This document shows, in pieces, positions 15,988-24,632 of a DNA stretch of 64,000 nt. Source of the stretch: Pontibacter mangrovi (GTDB lineage Bacteria; Bacteroidota; Bacteroidia; Cytophagales; Hymenobacteraceae). How positions within the stretch are numbered: position 1 is the stretch's first letter; the number at the start of each line of letters is the position of its first letter. A program made the translations under genes and the position numbers. Where the stretch lies: positions 496,001 through 560,000 of the forward strand of contig NZ_VFRQ01000002.1 in NCBI RefSeq assembly GCF_006385705.1. The letters run 5' to 3'. The notes under the pieces are model-generated. The model worked only from the letters and a program-made list of their open reading frames with translations. It was not told the DNA's origin and ran no database searches.

Positions 15988-16368
15988 GTGCGCACCTACT
16001 TTAAGAAACGCTACAACAGCTTCCGGTTTGCCCTTAGGGGGATAAGCTCAGCTGTTCGCTCCGAGCCGCACATGCGCTTGCACGTGCTGGCAGCGGTAGC
16101 GGTGGCCGCTTTAGGCTTCGCTTTTGATGTGACCAAAACGGAGTGGTGCCTGTTGGTGGGAAGTATGGGGCTGGTGGTAACGGCTGAGATCATGAACACG
16201 GCCATCGAAACGGTGGTAAACCTGGTGTCGCCGAAGTATAACCCTTTGGCAGGCAAGGCCAAAGACCTGGCTGCCGGCGCCGTGCTCATCACTGCCATCA
16301 CGGCCGCCATTATCGGTACAGTCATTTTCCTGCCGTACCTGCTGGCGTTTGCCCAAGTATACTTTTAG
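15988..16368 (+). CDS. dgkA: Diacylglycerol/undecaprenol kinase (DgkA family)
   Basis: Small inner-membrane lipid kinase, 126 residues, three membrane helices. The family signature is intact: EIMNTAIETVVN (catalytic Glu region) then GKAKDLAAGAVLI. The start is a GTG at 15988 (VRTYFKKRYNSFRFALRGI); the alignment-critical SFRFALRG motif lies only 11 residues in, so little is missing. It phosphorylates diacylglycerol or undecaprenol, recycling lipid carriers. Which substrate applies cannot be decided from sequence. Confidence 0.92.
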   Translation: MRTYFKKRYNSFRFALRGISSAVRSEPHMRLHVLAAVAVAALGFAFDVTKTEWCLLVGSMGLVVTAEIMNTAIETVVNLVSPKYNPLAGKAKDLAAGAVLITAITAAIIGTVIFLPYLLAFAQVYF

Positions 16369-16470
16369 CCGCACATACGTACGCATAAGCCATCCTTTTT
16401 ACTGCCTTTCCAACACAATCCAATGTCGCGACATCCAATGTTAGGTAAAAATGAATAACTTGCAATCTCT

Positions 16471-16872
16471 ATGAAAGAAAACAGACATAGCATACTTGCC
16501 AGCGCCAGCGTATGGGTGGCAGCACTTGCTATAGCCATAATTGCAGTGGCCTGCTCGCCAGGCAACGGGTCAAAAGCCACAGCCGCAGCGCAGGAAAACC
16601 CGGACTGGCTAACCAAGCTGATAGGGGAGCTGAAGCAGGAGGAGCCCGCCAACCCGCCCGCCACCATTTACCGTTATACTTACCGGGGGCAGGAGGTGTA
16701 CTTCCTCACCGGCCGCTGCTGTGATGTGCCGAGCCAGCTCTTCGATGCGGAGGGTAATGTACTTTGTGAACCCGACGGCGGCATAACAGGTAGGGGCGAC
16801 GGCCGCTGCACCGACTTTTTTGAGCAGCGCCAAAACGAAACTATAATTTGGGAAGATAAAAGAGAAAGCTAA
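16471..16872 (+). CDS. Small cysteine-rich lipoprotein (DUF6970-like)
   Basis: 133 residues. The N-terminus (MKENRHSILASASVW then a hydrophobic run to IIAVAC) is a lipoprotein signal. The mature domain has a YRGQEVYFLTGRCCDVPSQLFD strand pair and a conserved-looking tail CEPDGGITGRGDGRC, a pattern I associate with a small Bacteroidota family of unknown function. The four cysteines may form disulfides in the periplasm. It ends 5 bp before the DinB gene, so the two are probably one transcript. Confidence 0.75.
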   Translation: MKENRHSILASASVWVAALAIAIIAVACSPGNGSKATAAAQENPDWLTKLIGELKQEEPANPPATIYRYTYRGQEVYFLTGRCCDVPSQLFDAEGNVLCEPDGGITGRGDGRCTDFFEQRQNETIIWEDKRES

Positions 16873-16877
16873 TTACA

Positions 16878-17354
16878 ATGACCGGAAACGACGTACTGAA
16901 AAACCTATCAGAGTATAATATCTGGGCTAACCAAACCATGCTGGATGTGTTCAGCAGCCTGCCCGAGGTACCAGCCAACGCAGCCCGCCTGTTCAGCCAC
17001 GCCCTGAACGCGCAGGCTATCTGGATCGCCCGCATCACCGGCACGCAAAGCCCTGTAAAAGTATGGCAGGAGCACACGCTGGAGGAACTGAAGAAGCTGC
17101 ACGAATACGCATCCTATAAGATAAAGGAGCTGGTATACAATGCCGACGAGGCCGAGTTCAACCGCCTGATCGATTACACCAACAGCCAGGGCAACAAGTA
17201 TAGCACCCGCGTGCTCGACATCCTGACGCATGCGTTTAACCACGCCACCTATCACCGCGCCCAGGTAGCCACCGACCTGCGCAAAAACGGCCACACCCCA
17301 CCCAACACCGACTACGTGACCTACGTGCGCGAACTGATGGGGCAGGTGTATTAG
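16878..17354 (+). CDS. DinB family protein
   Basis: 158-residue four-helix protein of the DinB/YfiT fold. The metal-binding histidines are visible in FSHALNAQ and THAFNHATYHRAQ, the typical spacing. Family members act as thiol-dependent hydrolases or transferases (for example bacillithiol S-transferase); the substrate here is unknown. It starts 5 bp after the lipoprotein gene. Confidence 0.9.
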   Translation: MTGNDVLKNLSEYNIWANQTMLDVFSSLPEVPANAARLFSHALNAQAIWIARITGTQSPVKVWQEHTLEELKKLHEYASYKIKELVYNADEAEFNRLIDYTNSQGNKYSTRVLDILTHAFNHATYHRAQVATDLRKNGHTPPNTDYVTYVRELMGQVY

Positions 17355-17371
17355 GTGTGAATTGAAAGGAT

Positions 17372-17396
17372 GGTGCGAGCGTCCGCGCTCGTGACC
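17372..17396. repeat. Palindromic intergenic repeat (GAGCGTCCGC type)
   Basis: CGAGCG and CGCTCG form a short perfect stem around TCCG, with further partial pairing outward. The core resembles the element at 10974-10995 (AAGCGTCCGC), suggesting a dispersed family. Confidence 0.55.
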
Positions 17397-17482
17397 TCTA
17401 TAGCTGGGCTGTAAGCTTACAACAATGGCAAGTATAGATGTACTTACCTGGAGATGCAGCTGAGCTTACACTCTCATCTTAC

Positions 17483-17521
17483 AAAAAAGGGAGCTCCCCA
17501 CGTTGAGGAGCTCCCTTTTTT
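17483..17521. terminator. Bidirectional terminator between DinB and DUF4382 genes
   Basis: A 15-bp perfect stem (AAAAAAGGGAGCTCC at 17483-17497 with its complement at 17507-17521) around a 9-base loop, with A and T tracts on either side. It serves the convergent genes on both strands. Confidence 0.9.
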
Positions 17522-17544
17522 ATGTTTATACTTTTAAGATCGTA

Positions 17545-18342
17545 CTATTCCTGCGGCAGCATTACTACACCCAGGTCTTTGATCTGGTCTTGCGACACGC
17601 TTACGTTCTCTACCGTTTTGTTGTGCTCACCGTACTCTGTGATGAACTCCACTCGGTAAGTACCCGCCGGAACGCCTTTGATCAGGAAGTCGCCGTTGTC
17701 GCTGGCATAGCCGCCGATGGTGTCGTTCTCCGCGGAGATTACGTAAATGGCCGGCTTATACTCCGCTGGGGTAACCGAACCTTTGATGCCACCGGCAATA
17801 GCCTGCGTAATGGTGCGGATCACCGGCTTCAGGTTATAGCCGCCGTTGCCCTTTGGCACCACCGATCTGGCCGCGTCGAAGTCCAGCAGCACCATGTACG
17901 TCACATCGTCCGTCAGGTCCGCGTCGATCTGCAGCTTTACACCGGATGTCTGGCCGCTTGGTGTTTTCAGGCTTATCACCTCACCGTTCTTCAGCTTCAC
18001 CGTGTTCTCATCGCCCAACACAAGTCTGATCTGGGAGATGTGCCCTACCGGCAGTTCGGCGCTGGCCAGCAAAGTGTCTTTGCCGTTGGCAAAATCCAGC
18101 AGGTTGTAAACGCCCGGGTGGATCTCATCCAGCGTTACCCAACCGTCTTCGCTGTCACCGTCCTCAGCATGGATCTGCACCGACTCAATCTCAACGTTTA
18201 CCTCGTCATAATCGCCGGGCGCATCGGTCATACGCACTTCCATGCGGGCAGTGCCTGTACCGTTGTCATCATTGCTATCGCATGAACTAAATCCTATTAG
18301 GCCACACAACACTAGGGGGATAAAAAACTTCTTTTTCATCAT
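17545..18342 (-). CDS. DUF4382 domain lipoprotein
   Basis: About 265 residues. A lipoprotein signal (MMKKKFFIPLVLCGLIGFSSC) is followed by a DUF4382 domain beginning ARMEVRMTDAPGDYDEVNVEIESVQIH (a surface-protein domain of unknown role). The C-terminal section (GIKGSVTPAEYKPAIYV...GVPAGTYRVEF) resembles a carboxypeptidase-regulatory-like beta-sandwich. It is probably anchored to the outer membrane or cell surface. An ATG four codons upstream (18354) is possible. Confidence 0.87.
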   Translation of the reverse strand: MMKKKFFIPLVLCGLIGFSSCDSNDDNGTGTARMEVRMTDAPGDYDEVNVEIESVQIHAEDGDSEDGWVTLDEIHPGVYNLLDFANGKDTLLASAELPVGHISQIRLVLGDENTVKLKNGEVISLKTPSGQTSGVKLQIDADLTDDVTYMVLLDFDAARSVVPKGNGGYNLKPVIRTITQAIAGGIKGSVTPAEYKPAIYVISAENDTIGGYASDNGDFLIKGVPAGTYRVEFITEYGEHNKTVENVSVSQDQIKDLGVVMLPQE

Positions 18343-18444
18343 GTTAAATTGCATTAGTTAAAAACACTATGCTTTCGGAAAAGCTCCTTTTACATCCCTA
18401 AACGCGCAAAAGTTTCACTTTAATATATAGTGCTTAAAAAATAA

Positions 18445-18478
18445 AAATCCAGCAGAAGCATTTCCCTCCGCTGGATTT
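18445..18478 (-). terminator. Terminator of the AsmA-family gene
   Basis: AAATCCAGC (18445-18453) pairs with GCTGGATTT (18470-18478) around a 16-base loop; on the minus strand it is followed by a T-rich run, just beyond the stop of the AsmA gene. Confidence 0.75.
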
Positions 18479-18521
18479 CTGTAAAACGCTGATCTGCCAG
18501 CATTAATAAAGTATAATTTGC

Positions 18522-21500
18522 TTATTCTTTATTAGTGGTGTCCGGCTGTTGCGTGGCAGGCTTGGTAAGCCCTTTCAGGAAACCGCCTACTTTATCTGCG
18601 GCCTGCTTCTTTATCTGCTGCTCTGCCTCCTTGCGCTTTTTCTCCAGTTCCTGTTGCGCCCGGCGCTCGGCGTCCAGTTTTTTGCGGTTCAGCTCGGCAT
18701 TTATACTATCCTGCAGTTGTTGCTTGCGCTGATCAGCCTGCTGTTTCACCACGTTCAGTTTCTCCTGCACCACATTCTCCACTATGTCGGCGGCTTTTTG
18801 TTTTACAGATCCGCCTGCCAGGGCCACTTTTGGGTCGTTGAAGGTGCCGCCCACGCTCAGGTTCAGGGTAACGCGCTCGGTATTCACCAGTTTTTGGTTT
18901 GCGCCAAGTATGCCCGCCAAACTAGACCCGAGCTGCTGGCCCACCTTTCCGGTTGGCACGTTCAGGGCGGTGGTAAAGTCCATGTTGCCGTTTGCGGCCG
19001 TGCTGCCACCCACCGACATGTCGATATCGCCGATGTTCAGGTTAAACGGCTTCACCACCAGTTTACCATCTATAATGCGCGCATCTATCATCTTGTTCTC
19101 GATCACGAAGTTGCGCAGTTCCTGAAAGTGAGTCAGGCTGCTGATCTTCTCCACCACCGGCACATTGGCCACGGCAGCACGCAGCACCTTGATCACGCCC
19201 TCACCGTCCAGCGTCTGGAAGATAGGCACCATGTCCTGGCCCAACTCGCCGGCAAAGGCAAAGTTGGTGTTAAACTTACCTTCCAGCAGCTTGGCGATAG
19301 GGGCAAAGGCCTGCACCGTATTAAAAGCATCGAAAGCCTCCTTAAAACCCAGGTTCTGGATATCCAGCTTCATGTCGAAGAGCGGCTTCTGCAGGTTTTT
19401 GGTGTTGTAGCTGCCGCTGGTGGCAAAAGTGCCGCCCAGCGTGTTAAAAGTTACTTTGTTCAATTTAGCTACCTGGTCCTTTACCTGCACCTGTCCGCTC
19501 ACGTTGTTCAGCTTCAGGTTGGAGTAGAGCACCTGCTTGGCGTCAATGTTCAGGGCTAGGTCCAGGTTTTTCGGCACTTCCACCACGCCTTCCTCCACAT
19601 CTTCGGCAGGGGCGCCGGCTTCGTCCACCATCCACTCATTCACATCAAACGTGTTAGACTTAAGGTTAAAGTTGCCGCGCAGCGACTGGTTATCCGCCAG
19701 TGCATAGCCGATGTAGTTGGACACCGTGCCGCTGGCCTGGAAATCGCTCTTGCCGAGGTGGCCGCTCATGTTCTGCAGGTTCACGCGCTCGTTGTTGAAG
19801 GTGGCGTTGGCCTTGCTGATCTTCATCCCCTGCGGCAGGTCGGTGCTCACATAACTCAGGTTGCTGATGGCCATGGTGCCGTTCGCCGTCACGTTGTTAT
19901 ACTTCTCTTCCTCGATATCGCTCAGCTTGCCTTTGGCCGTAACATCCGCATTGATGCGGCCGGCCACGGTCATGCCCTCCTGCGGGAAGATCTTCGTCAG
20001 CTTTGTCAGGTCCAGTATACCTTTGATGCGCCCATCAAAAGCGGGTTTGTCTATACCTGTTATCAGCATGCGGCCTTCCAGCGGCTCGCCGTCCAGACTC
20101 ATGTTAAAGCGCTCTATGTTGATGCGGGTATCGTCGGTGTTGCCGGTGGTGTTGCGCACGTTCGTCACCATGTTCAGGTTCTGGATGGGCGCCGGGAAAT
20201 CCTTGGACTTGATGTAGCCGTTGGTCAGATTCAGGTCGGCATCGATCACCGGCATGCTGGTTTCGGAGTAGGTGCCCTTAGCATCGGCGTCCACTTTCAG
20301 CAGGCCGCGCAGCGTCATCCCTTCTACCGGGTATACTTTGGTGAGCTCGGCCAGGTCCACGTTGGCTTTCACGTTGCCGTCCACCTTCATCGTCTCCAGA
20401 CCGCTTATCATCACCTTGGCATCCACTGGGTTCTTGCCCAGGTCCATGTGGAACTGGCGGATGTTGACGTCGGTGTTCTGCGGTGTACCGTCTTTGCTGG
20501 CCACGCTCATGTCCACGTTGATGTTGCGGGCCGCCTCCGGCAGGTCCGGGTACTTGAAATAGCCCTCCATCACCTTCAGGTCCACGCCGTAGCCCGGCAT
20601 CAGCGTATCGATCATGCGGCCTTTAAAGTAGCCGTCGAAGCTCAGCTTGCCCTCGGTCTTTATGTTCTCGAACTCCTTTGTATACATGCCCGGCACCACC
20701 GACAGCACATTGCGGAAGTCTGTCTCGGTAGCGCTGAAGGTCAGGTCGAAGTCAATGGCCTCGTCCGGCATCAGAATGGTGCCGTCGAACTTGAATGGAA
20801 ACTCGTTGATGCGGATGTTGTTGTCTTTAAAAGTATAAAGGTACTGGTTCAGGTCCATGGCCATGGTCACGTCAGCGTCCAGACGGGCATTTTCTAAGTA
20901 GTTGGTGCCGTCGTAGGTCATCACAAAGTGGTCTGCCGTGGTCTTTGATTTCATGTCGAACACATCCTTCTCAAAGTCGCCGCTGCCGCTGTGCTGCACA
21001 TTGTAGGCCGCAAAGCCAAACGGAATGCTCAGGTCGTCGTAGTAGATGGTGCCGTTGTTCACCTGCCAGCCTTTTATGGCCATGTTAAAGTCGGAGGCGG
21101 CAGTGTCCGTTTCTGCGGTGGCGGTCGTGTCCTCCTTCATGATGTCCCAATTGGCTTTGCCGCTCTTGAGCACCAGCAGGCGTATCACGGGATCGTCCAG
21201 GGTGATGGAGTTCACCTTCAGCTCGTCGCCGAACACGCTCAGCAGGTTCAGCCCCATCTTAAAGGAAGGGATTTGGGCCAGGGTATCGGTGGCGAAGGAG
21301 TCAACGCCTACCACCGTAAGGCTCTCCACGCCCAGCGAAAGGTTAGGAAAATCGCGCAGCAGCGACAGGCTTACATTGTCCGTCTCGTATAGCACCTGCG
21401 CGTTTATATTGTTTTCTATCTGCTGGTCCAGTGCAAGCTTTATTTTATCTTTAAAGATAACAGGCACTAACACCGCCGCAGCCAGCAGCAGGGCCAGAAA

Positions 21501-21530
21501 GATAAAAAAGCCGATGGCTACTTTTTTCAT
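18522..21530 (-). CDS. AsmA-family envelope protein
   Basis: 1002 residues. One N-terminal membrane anchor (about 5-26) is followed by a very long repeating beta-strand region, as in AsmA/TamB-like bridge proteins thought to move phospholipids between inner and outer membranes. The N-terminal AsmA pattern (NVSLSLLRDFPNLSLGVESLTVVG) is clear, and the C-terminal AsmA_2-like segment (KPFNLNIGDIDMSVGG) precedes a lysine/glutamine-rich coiled coil at about 925-985. ATG at 21530. Monocistronic, with a terminator downstream. Confidence 0.9.
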   Translation of the reverse strand: MKKVAIGFFIFLALLLAAAVLVPVIFKDKIKLALDQQIENNINAQVLYETDNVSLSLLRDFPNLSLGVESLTVVGVDSFATDTLAQIPSFKMGLNLLSVFGDELKVNSITLDDPVIRLLVLKSGKANWDIMKEDTTATAETDTAASDFNMAIKGWQVNNGTIYYDDLSIPFGFAAYNVQHSGSGDFEKDVFDMKSKTTADHFVMTYDGTNYLENARLDADVTMAMDLNQYLYTFKDNNIRINEFPFKFDGTILMPDEAIDFDLTFSATETDFRNVLSVVPGMYTKEFENIKTEGKLSFDGYFKGRMIDTLMPGYGVDLKVMEGYFKYPDLPEAARNINVDMSVASKDGTPQNTDVNIRQFHMDLGKNPVDAKVMISGLETMKVDGNVKANVDLAELTKVYPVEGMTLRGLLKVDADAKGTYSETSMPVIDADLNLTNGYIKSKDFPAPIQNLNMVTNVRNTTGNTDDTRINIERFNMSLDGEPLEGRMLITGIDKPAFDGRIKGILDLTKLTKIFPQEGMTVAGRINADVTAKGKLSDIEEEKYNNVTANGTMAISNLSYVSTDLPQGMKISKANATFNNERVNLQNMSGHLGKSDFQASGTVSNYIGYALADNQSLRGNFNLKSNTFDVNEWMVDEAGAPAEDVEEGVVEVPKNLDLALNIDAKQVLYSNLKLNNVSGQVQVKDQVAKLNKVTFNTLGGTFATSGSYNTKNLQKPLFDMKLDIQNLGFKEAFDAFNTVQAFAPIAKLLEGKFNTNFAFAGELGQDMVPIFQTLDGEGVIKVLRAAVANVPVVEKISSLTHFQELRNFVIENKMIDARIIDGKLVVKPFNLNIGDIDMSVGGSTAANGNMDFTTALNVPTGKVGQQLGSSLAGILGANQKLVNTERVTLNLSVGGTFNDPKVALAGGSVKQKAADIVENVVQEKLNVVKQQADQRKQQLQDSINAELNRKKLDAERRAQQELEKKRKEAEQQIKKQAADKVGGFLKGLTKPATQQPDTTNKE

Positions 21531-21663
21531 GAGTCGTAGTAGTTTTTGGTGTTCAAAGGGATATAAGAGCTAAGCTATGTAATTTATAGCTAAAATCGTG
21601 CTACTTTATACTTCAGTTTAAGTACGTACTCGTTAGCAATACATCTAAACAGCAGCAAACAGA

Positions 21664-21671
21664 TAAAATTG
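21664..21671 (+). promoter_or_regulatory. Putative -7 box (TAAAATTG) for the PorP/SprF gene
   Basis: One mismatch from TAnnTTTG. It ends 6 bp before the ATG at 21678, implying a leader of only a few bases or a leaderless transcript. The next gene, gldJ, has a similar TATAATTG box, both followed by CACA or CACAT. Confidence 0.3.
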
Positions 21672-21677
21672 CACACC

Positions 21678-22697
21678 ATGGGCGCAGGTTTTAAAAAGAT
21701 ATTTCTGGTGTACACAGGCTTGCTGTGGACCTCTTTTGCCTTGGCCCAGGATGTGCAGTACACACAGCAGTTTGCCAACCGCCTGTACCTGAACCCCGCT
21801 TTTGCCGGCCTGGATCACAGCTGGAGCGTGGGACTTTCGCACCGCAAACAATGGCCGGCGCTCAACGGCTCTTTTGTTACCAACGCCCTGGCCGCCGACT
21901 TGCGCCTGCTTGATTCGAAAAGTGCAATTAGCCTATTACTGCAGCAAGACCGCGCCGGCGTAGGAGGCCTAAAAAAACTGCAGGCAAGTATGGGCTATGC
22001 CTATCATACCAACATCACCGACAATTGGGCCATCTCGGCAGGGCTGCAGGCAAGTATGGCTTACCTTAACCTCGATTACGACAACCTTGTTTTCGGCGAT
22101 CAGCTGTCGGACAACGGCATGGTCTCCGTTACATCGGCAGAGGCAAACCAGTTTAGTCCAAACACTTATGTTGATTTTACCGTGGGCGGCCTGGCCTACT
22201 CTAAACAATTCTGGGCGGGCCTTACGGTGGCTCACCTAAACAAACCTACTTACCAGCTGGCAGAGGAAACCGAGTTACCCATGCGCTTTACGGCCATGGC
22301 CGGATATAAATTTTATGCCCGTTCCTACGAGGAGCAGGGCCAGCTGTTTGAGCTTAGCTTTACCCCTACCGCCACATTTATACATCAGCAAAGTTCTAAA
22401 AGATTGGACCTGGGCCTTTATACTAAATACACGCCCCTGACGTTGGGAATAATATATAAAGGAGTACCCGTAGTTGGTGGAACTAACCAGGACCAATCCT
22501 TGTCCGTTATAGCGGGGCTGCAGCTCAGGCAGTTGCAGGTTGGTTTCAGCCACGATGCAGGACTAAAAGGACTAAGCAGAGAGGCCGGCGGCACAAACGA
22601 GATTTCTGTTGTTTTTGAAAGTGCGGCAATAAATAATATATTTAATAGCCGCCCCAAGAACAAAATTAACAGAGGCATTGTTTGTCCGGCATTCTAA
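21678..22697 (+). CDS. Type IX secretion membrane protein, PorP/SprF family
   Basis: 339 residues. The signal peptide ends at about FALAQ, and the mature start QYTQQFANRLYLNPAFAGLD is the family hallmark (MxNPAxAG). The remainder alternates amphipathic strands, fitting an outer-membrane beta-barrel. PorP/SprF proteins work with the type IX secretion system, for example tethering the cell-surface adhesin in gliding species. An in-frame TTG at 21669 is ignored in favour of the ATG, which gives a proper signal peptide. gldJ follows 63 bp later. Confidence 0.9.
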   Translation: MGAGFKKIFLVYTGLLWTSFALAQDVQYTQQFANRLYLNPAFAGLDHSWSVGLSHRKQWPALNGSFVTNALAADLRLLDSKSAISLLLQQDRAGVGGLKKLQASMGYAYHTNITDNWAISAGLQASMAYLNLDYDNLVFGDQLSDNGMVSVTSAEANQFSPNTYVDFTVGGLAYSKQFWAGLTVAHLNKPTYQLAEETELPMRFTAMAGYKFYARSYEEQGQLFELSFTPTATFIHQQSSKRLDLGLYTKYTPLTLGIIYKGVPVVGGTNQDQSLSVIAGLQLRQLQVGFSHDAGLKGLSREAGGTNEISVVFESAAINNIFNSRPKNKINRGIVCPAF

Positions 22698-22704
22698 TAT
22701 TATT

Positions 22705-22712
22705 TATAATTG
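22705..22712 (+). promoter_or_regulatory. Putative -7 box (TATAATTG) for gldJ
   Basis: One mismatch from TAnnTTTG, 48 bp upstream of the gldJ ATG and just after the PorP/SprF stop, suggesting that gldJ has its own promoter. Confidence 0.35.
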
Positions 22713-22760
22713 CACATTAATCTACGTTACAAGAACCTTATCTTAATTAGGTACTATTTT

Positions 22761-23990
22761 ATGAAGTTAATCAAGTATTTATCGGCTGCGGTTGTGGGAG
22801 GTTTCCTGTTGACGGCCTGCTCTAAGGGCGGCCAGCCAACCAGCACCAATCCGGGTGCCTATAGCTCTGCCACGGGCGCTGAGTATGGCGAGGATGAAGA
22901 GGCTTTTGATGTAGCCGACTACGCAGAGTTCCCGCAAGGCCCGGGCCTGATCTTTATCGAAGGTGGCCGTACGGTGCTTGGCTCCATGGAAGAAGACATC
23001 GCCATGACGCGTGACAATATCGAGCGTACTGTAACCGTGGCTTCCTTTTATATGGATGAAACAGAGGTTGCCAACATTCACTGGCTGGAGTACCTGCACG
23101 ACCTGAAGCGCGACTCTCTGCCGGAAGTATACCAGGCTGCTTTGCCTGACACCACTGTTTGGTCTCAGCAGCTGTCTTTCAACGACCCTTACGTAACGTA
23201 TTACCTGCGTTACCCAGGTTTCCGCTTCTTCCCGGTAGTAGGCGTTAGCTGGCTACAGGCAAACGACTTCTGTATCTGGCGTACCAATAAGGTAAACGAG
23301 ATACTTGCCCAGCAAGCCGGTGGCGGCGGTGGCAGAAGAGGCCTGTTTGGCCGTGGCGGCGATGAAGAGGCTGTAGAAGGCGAGAAGCCATCCATCGAGT
23401 CTGGCTACGTGCTGCCGAACTACCGTCTCCCAACAGAGGCAGAGTGGGAGTATGCTGCGCAGGCGATGATCGGCACACAGTATACCGAAGACGAAAACCA
23501 GAACAACCGTCGCCTGTACCCATGGGACGGCCACCAGGTGCGTAACCCGTATGGCAAGGAAATGGGTAAGTTTATGGCCAACTTTAAGCGCGGACGTGGC
23601 GACTATGCCGGTATCGCAGGCTCTCTGAACGACGGCGCCATGATCACAGACTATATCTATGCTTACCCTCCAAACGATTTCGGCCTGTACAACATGGCTG
23701 GCAACGTAAACGAGTGGGTGCAGGACGTATACCGTCCGCTTTCTTACCAGGATGTTGAGGACTTGAACCCGTTCCGCCGCGATGGCACACTGGACGAAGC
23801 TACCAACTACGACTCCAGCGAAGGATACCACTCGCTGGTGAGCGACGAGGTGCGCGTTTACAAAGGCGGTTCTTGGAAAGACGTAGCCTACTGGCTGTCT
23901 CCGGGCACACGCCGCTACATGGCGCAGGACTCATCAACAGCTACTATCGGCTTCCGTTGCGCCATGATCAACGCTGGCTCTAACAAGTAA
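22761..23990 (+). CDS. gldJ: Gliding motility / T9SS lipoprotein GldJ
   Basis: 409 residues. The signal MKLIKYLSAAVVGGFLLTAC ends in a lipobox cysteine, which fixes the start at the second in-frame methionine (an upstream TTG/ATG extension would bury the signal). The body is a formylglycine-generating-enzyme (SUMF1-like) fold: FIEGGRTVLGS, ETEVANIHWLEYL, YRLPTEAEWEYAA, NMAGNVNEWVQD, FRCAM. GldJ is an outer-membrane lipoprotein of the gliding/type IX secretion motor, stabilising GldK. A glycine/arginine-rich insert (about 195-210) is notable. It ends before a strong terminator. Confidence 0.92.
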   Translation: MKLIKYLSAAVVGGFLLTACSKGGQPTSTNPGAYSSATGAEYGEDEEAFDVADYAEFPQGPGLIFIEGGRTVLGSMEEDIAMTRDNIERTVTVASFYMDETEVANIHWLEYLHDLKRDSLPEVYQAALPDTTVWSQQLSFNDPYVTYYLRYPGFRFFPVVGVSWLQANDFCIWRTNKVNEILAQQAGGGGGRRGLFGRGGDEEAVEGEKPSIESGYVLPNYRLPTEAEWEYAAQAMIGTQYTEDENQNNRRLYPWDGHQVRNPYGKEMGKFMANFKRGRGDYAGIAGSLNDGAMITDYIYAYPPNDFGLYNMAGNVNEWVQDVYRPLSYQDVEDLNPFRRDGTLDEATNYDSSEGYHSLVSDEVRVYKGGSWKDVAYWLSPGTRRYMAQDSSTATIGFRCAMINAGSNK

Positions 23991-24009
23991 AAACAAATCA
24001 ATGTCATAT

Positions 24010-24039
24010 AAAAAGCCCGGGCTAACGTTCGGGCTTTTT
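24010..24039 (+). terminator. gldJ terminator
   Basis: AAAAAGCCCG (24010-24019) pairs with CGGGCTTTTT (24030-24039) around a 10-base loop. Confidence 0.88.
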
Positions 24040-24056
24040 ACTTTTATACATCCTTT

Positions 24057-24533
24057 ATGAGTGATAAACCGCAAGGGCACAAGATTATCTTCCGCTTCCA
24101 GAGCGAAGTGTTTAACCGCGAACTAGTGGAGACGCTTTGGGCTCAGGAAGTGGATGCCGCCCAAGGCTTATATAAGATCGACAGCATTCCTTCTTTTGTA
24201 CCCCTTATTGCCACAGATGATGTGGTACGCGCCGAGTTTGACGCCATGGAGGAAGGTTTGGTGTACAAGGAAACAGTAACGCCTTCGGGCAACTCCACCA
24301 TACAGGTTATCCGGCAAGACGAAGACATCCCGCTGCTGGACATCCGGAAGAAGTTTGCACAGCTAGGGTGCGTGTCGGTAGAGGTGAATGAGGATTTCTT
24401 TGTGATGGAGGTGCCGCTAGGGGTAAACTATGCCGTGGTAAAGCAGCTGCTTGATGAGTTGGAGGCAAAAGAAGAGATCGAATATGCGGAGCCGTCGCTG
24501 TCGGATGTGCACCGCGAGCAGACTAGCGCTTAA
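24057..24533 (+). CDS. DUF4265 domain protein
   Basis: 158 residues, soluble. The pattern VETLWAQEVDAAQGLYKIDSIPSFVPLIATDDVV and the later SGNSTIQVI match the DUF4265 family, whose role is unknown. The acidic C-terminal tail (EEIEYAEPSLSDVH) has no clear motif. Only 18 bp separate it from the gldJ terminator. Confidence 0.8.
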   Translation: MSDKPQGHKIIFRFQSEVFNRELVETLWAQEVDAAQGLYKIDSIPSFVPLIATDDVVRAEFDAMEEGLVYKETVTPSGNSTIQVIRQDEDIPLLDIRKKFAQLGCVSVEVNEDFFVMEVPLGVNYAVVKQLLDELEAKEEIEYAEPSLSDVHREQTSA

Positions 24534-24594
24534 AAGTATAGCAGGTACGGATTTAATAGTATAAACCAAGGGCAGAAAGCTATACTTTAGCGCT
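24525..24594. repeat. Long inverted repeat between convergent genes
   Basis: The left arm AGCGCT-TA-AAAGTATAGC overlaps the stop codon of the DUF4265 gene and is complementary to GCTATACTTTAGCGCT at 24579-24594, apart from two extra bases. The loop is about 36 bases. It probably ends transcription from one or both sides; mqo ends at 24633 on the other strand. Confidence 0.6.
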
Positions 24595-24632
24595 TCCTGC
24601 CCCTGGTATACTTCAAACTTATACTTTATTTA

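Noticed and set aside
19758..20897. Long plus-strand open frame (379 codons) opposite the AsmA gene
   Set aside because: It lies wholly inside a strong minus-strand AsmA gene, has histidine/valine-rich low-complexity content typical of antisense frames, and no recognisable domain.
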